NCBI RefSeq assembly: GCF_009687845.1
Contig: NZ_BLAD01000038.1
Location: 74,296-138,295 of the forward strand
Direction of reading: 5' to 3'
DNA: 64,000 bases
Source of the DNA: Acrocarpospora corrugata
GTDB taxonomy: Bacteria > Actinomycetota > Actinomycetes > Streptosporangiales > Streptosporangiaceae
In this document: piece by piece, positions 61,266 through 64,000 of the stretch
How positions within the stretch are numbered: the first letter of the stretch is position 1
How the letters are laid out: each line of letters starts with the position of its first letter
The notes under the pieces: generated by a model
Told to the model about the DNA's origin: nothing
Databases searched by the model: none
What the model saw: only the letters and a program-made list of their open reading frames with translations
Made by a program: the position numbers and the translations under genes

Positions 61266-62519
61266 ATGCCTGGTTCTGGGATCCTCGACAACGACGTGCT
61301 CACATTCCCGCCGGTCGAGCTGGCGCTCGACGACGAGCTTGCGGCCATCGTGCTCGCGGTGCCCCTGGTGCGCGACGCCCACCGGCTCGCCGCCTGGACC
61401 GGCGCCCGTGCCGTCACCGAGGCCGGACTGCCGACCGAGACCGACTCCGCCGCGGCCGCCGGGGCGCTGGGCGTGCCGCCGTCGCGGCTGGGCCTGCTCT
61501 GGGTGGTCGCGGTGAACGGCCGCCTGATCGAGATCACCAAGGAGGTGGCCAGGCCGGGCCCCGGGTTCACCGACCCGATGGAGTTCTGGGACGGCGTCGT
61601 GATGGACGTGCTGGACCGCACCGACGACCAGCTCGGCGCCGGGCTGACCGGCTCCGCGGTGATCGACGAGCACCTGACCGAGATCCTGGCCACCATGTAC
61701 TCGGTCCGGGACGGCATGGCCTTCACCGCGCTGGCCTCCGGCATCCTGCAGGCGCACGAGGTCGGCTGCGAGGCCCGCCCGGCCGAACTGCGGCGGCTGC
61801 GCCTGTCCCTCCCCGCCGAGCTGTCCGGCGCGATGGAGCTGCTCCGCTACTGCGGCCTGATCGAGATCGCCCGCGACGAGCTCGCCGGGGACCTGGTCCG
61901 GCTCACCCCGCCGGGCGTCTGGGCGGTCCGCCGCGACCTGCTCCGCGAGGGCCACGACGCGCCCTCGCTGCGCGAGGTCGCCGGGCTGGCCGAGCTGAGC
62001 GCGGGCGAACTGGTGGACGCACTGCTGGCGGGCCGCGCCTCGGCCAGCGCGGCCACCCTCTGGCTGGAGCGGCGGGCCCCCGAGGAGGCCGCCAGGGACC
62101 TGATCAAGATCGCCGCGTCCGGCAACGCCGCCCAGCGCGGCACCGCCGGCACCATCCTGGAGGAGCTCGGCCCTGAGGCCGCCCCCGCCGTCCGGGAGGC
62201 CCTGGACGAGCCGATGATGTGGCGGTACGCGGCGGCCTGGCTGGGCGTCCGGGACCTGGAGGCCCCGGCGCTCGGCGGCGGGGACGGCGCCTGGGTGGCG
62301 GTGGACACGCTGGCCGCGCTGCTCTACCTGAACACCCGCCTGGACTCGGCCGCCAAACTGGACATCCTCGGCGAGGATTTACTGAGCCTGGTCCCCGAGA
62401 TGGGCGCCGCCGACCACCCTGACACGCTGGCCGTGCTGGAACTCCTCGGCAAGCACCACCCGGACGTGGTGGTGGCCAAGGCCGCGCGCAAGACCGCGAT
62501 GAAGGCCCGGTCGCGCTGA
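61266..62519 (+). CDS. uncharacterised protein, paralogue of previous gene
   Basis: 417 aa, unrecognised. Shares with its neighbour the order: helical N-terminal half, VRLTPPGVWAVRRDLLRE block, a repeat-like helical region, then HPDTLAVLELLGKHHPD-VVVAKAARKTAMKARSR at the C-terminus. Lacks the Cys cluster and about 140 residues of the N-terminal part. ATG 61266. The pair lies between priA and def. Confidence 0.8.
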   Translation: MPGSGILDNDVLTFPPVELALDDELAAIVLAVPLVRDAHRLAAWTGARAVTEAGLPTETDSAAAAGALGVPPSRLGLLWVVAVNGRLIEITKEVARPGPGFTDPMEFWDGVVMDVLDRTDDQLGAGLTGSAVIDEHLTEILATMYSVRDGMAFTALASGILQAHEVGCEARPAELRRLRLSLPAELSGAMELLRYCGLIEIARDELAGDLVRLTPPGVWAVRRDLLREGHDAPSLREVAGLAELSAGELVDALLAGRASASAATLWLERRAPEEAARDLIKIAASGNAAQRGTAGTILEELGPEAAPAVREALDEPMMWRYAAAWLGVRDLEAPALGGGDGAWVAVDTLAALLYLNTRLDSAAKLDILGEDLLSLVPEMGAADHPDTLAVLELLGKHHPDVVVAKAARKTAMKARSR

Positions 62520-62577
62520 CCGGCCGCCTCCCGGCTGGCCGTAAACTGGGGTGATCCCTAGCATGAGGAGCCCGCTG

Positions 62578-63126
62578 GTGGCCATTCAGCCGATCCGCCT
62601 GTTCGGCGACCCCGTCCTGCGCACGCCCGCGGAGCCGGTGGTGGACTTCGACAAGGAGCTGCGCAAGCTCGTCAAGGACCTCACCGACACGATGATGGAC
62701 GCGCCGGGCGCGGGCTTGGCGGCTCCGCAGATCGGCGTCGGCCTCCAGGTGTTCACGTACTACATCGACGAACAGCTCGGCCACCTGATCAACCCGGACC
62801 TGGACCTCTCGGCCGATCTGGACGAGGAGGGCGAGGAGGGCTGCCTGTCCTTCCCCGGCCTGAGCTTTCCGACGCCACGGGCGATCACGGCCGTGGCCAA
62901 GGGTTTCACCATGTACGGTGAGCCTGTCACGATCGAGGGCACCGATCTGATGGCCCGCTGCTTCCAGCACGAGACCGACCACCTCAACGGGGTGCTGTTC
63001 ATCGACCGCATGGACGTCAAGCAGCGCAAGCTCGCCATGAAGGCGATCCGCGAGGCGGAGTGGAGCGGCATGTCGGCCCCGGTCGTCAAACTGTCGCCGC
63101 ATGCCACCCAGGGCCGGGCCATCTAG
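62578..63126 (+). CDS. def: peptide deformylase
   Basis: 182 aa. Three family motifs are intact: GAGLAAPQIG, EEGCLSFPG and QHETDHLNG (metal ligands Cys, His, His). GTG 62578 has AGGAG 7 bases upstream; open codons back to 62551 lack such a site. Followed by fmt, its functional partner. Confidence 0.95.
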   Translation: MAIQPIRLFGDPVLRTPAEPVVDFDKELRKLVKDLTDTMMDAPGAGLAAPQIGVGLQVFTYYIDEQLGHLINPDLDLSADLDEEGEEGCLSFPGLSFPTPRAITAVAKGFTMYGEPVTIEGTDLMARCFQHETDHLNGVLFIDRMDVKQRKLAMKAIREAEWSGMSAPVVKLSPHATQGRAI

Positions 63127-63150
63127 TAGCACGTCCCGGAAAGGACTGAG

Positions 63151-64000
63151 TTGAGGCTGGTCTTCGCGGGCACGCCCGAGACCGCGCTGCCGTCGCTGCG
63201 GGCGCTGCTGGCGTCCCGGCACGAGGTCGTCGCCGTGGTCACCCGGCCGGACGCCGAGGCGGGCCGCGGGCGCAAGGTCCGGCCGAGCCCCGTCGCGGCG
63301 CTCGCCGAGGAGTCGGGCATCGAGGTGCTCCGGCCGGAGAAGGCGGGCGACCCCGCGTTCCTGGACCGGCTGCGCGCGATCGCGCCGGATTGCTGCCCGG
63401 TCGTCGCGTACGGCGCGCTGCTGCCGCAGGCCGCCCTGGACATTCCCGCGCACGGCTGGATCAACCTGCACTTCTCGCTGCTGCCCGCCTGGCGCGGAGC
63501 GGCCCCCGTGCAGCACGCCGTCCTGCACGGCGACGAGATCACCGGCGCGGCCACCTTCCAGATCGTCCGCGAACTGGACGCCGGCCCCGTGTTCGGCGTG
63601 GTCACCGAGGTGGTCCGCCCCTCCGACACCAGCGGCGACCTGCTCGCCCGGCTGGCCGAGTCCGGCGCGGGCCTGCTGGCCGCCACTCTGGACGGCGTCG
63701 AGGACGGCACCCTGGAGGCCCGCCCGCAGCCGCTCGACGGCGTCAGCCTGGCCCCCAAACTCACCGTCGAGGCGGCCAGGGTGGACTGGCTGGCCCCCGC
63801 CATGCGGGTGGACCGGCTGATCCGCGCCTGCGACCCCGCCCCCGGCGCGTGGACCGAATTCCGCGGCCAGCGCGTCAAACTCGGCCCGGTACGGCTCGCG
63901 CCGGACGCCGAGAAACTCGCCCCCGGCGAACTCCGGGCGACCAAGAACAGCGTCCTCGCCGGCACGGGCAGCCACCCGGTCGAACTCGGCGAGGTGCGGC
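63151..64000 (+). CDS. fmt: methionyl-tRNA formyltransferase, 5' part
   Basis: Partial; the window ends at residue about 283 of roughly 310. [60 protein letters not shown] (catalytic Asn-His region) and [18 protein letters not shown] start at 63151 with AAAGGA upstream. 24 bp after def. Confidence 0.95.
   Translation, partial: MRLVFAGTPETALPSLRALLASRHEVVAVVTRPDAEAGRGRKVRPSPVAALAEESGIEVLRPEKAGDPAFLDRLRAIAPDCCPVVAYGALLPQAALDIPAHGWINLHFSLLPAWRGAAPVQHAVLHGDEITGAATFQIVRELDAGPVFGVVTEVVRPSDTSGDLLARLAESGAGLLAATLDGVEDGTLEARPQPLDGVSLAPKLTVEAARVDWLAPAMRVDRLIRACDPAPGAWTEFRGQRVKLGPVRLAPDAEKLAPGELRATKNSVLAGTGSHPVELGEVR

Overview
The window reads as one contiguous stretch of a high-GC, sporulating actinomycete chromosome. 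Pointers are BldD, the actinobacterial integration host factor mIHF, frequent GTG and TTG starts, a PASTA-domain Ser/Thr kinase and an Rv2175c-like protein. The gene content fits Streptosporangiales, but genus cannot be read from the sequence. Most of the window is ordinary housekeeping DNA. Three blocks of accessory genes, two of them with broken genes, interrupt it.

Layout. 159-4000 (+): purine-ureide catabolism, with glycerate kinase, allantoinase and allantoicase. 4152-6938: a decayed patch with a frameshifted lipoprotein gene, an M20 peptidase remnant, the N-terminal part of an ISAs1-type transposase and a frameshifted double winged-helix regulator. 6953-21296 (-): a six-gene, tightly packed cassette, transcribed as unknown 496-aa protein, DUF1998-type helicase, then JetA, JetB, JetC and JetD of a Wadjet-like SMC anti-plasmid system (TIGR02677/02678/02680/02679 families). 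It starts 6 bp after a PASTA kinase gene. 23247-27876: thiamine genes thiG, thiS, thiO behind a TPP riboswitch and thiE on the other strand, plus a FAD oxidoreductase and an Rv2175c-like DNA-binding protein. 27873-33112 (-): a six-gene Ter-type operon with two TerD-family proteins, a TerC/DUF475 membrane protein, a coiled-coil membrane protein, a lipoprotein and an unknown protein. 33207-37322: polyprenyl diphosphate synthase, metF, a GNAT acetyltransferase, YbaK and an L,D-transpeptidase.

37391-40180: two near-perfect LexA boxes and a highly structured leader precede a SAV_6107-type HEPN gene. This is followed by a frameshifted NB-ARC/TPR (STAND NTPase) gene. 40187-42365 (-): arginine deiminase, a DUF3040 protein and bldD. 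42743-52427 (+): the complete pyrimidine operon pyrR-pyrB-pyrC-carA-carB-pyrK-pyrD-pyrF, with a PyrR-binding hairpin in its leader. 52625-64000 (+): the conserved actinobacterial run mihF-gmk-rpoZ-coaBC, a small unknown gene, metK, priA, two tandem paralogous unknown genes, def and the 5' part of fmt, cut by the window end.

The best candidate for an undescribed system is the orf496-helicase-JetABCD cassette. Wadjet-type Jet proteins are known to recognise and cleave circular plasmids. The added helicase and unknown protein, translationally close to each other and upstream of jetA, suggest an extended version. Second is the lipoprotein/coiled-coil/Ter operon, and third the SOS-box-controlled HEPN gene next to a broken STAND NTPase. 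No CRISPR array, rRNA or tRNA was seen.
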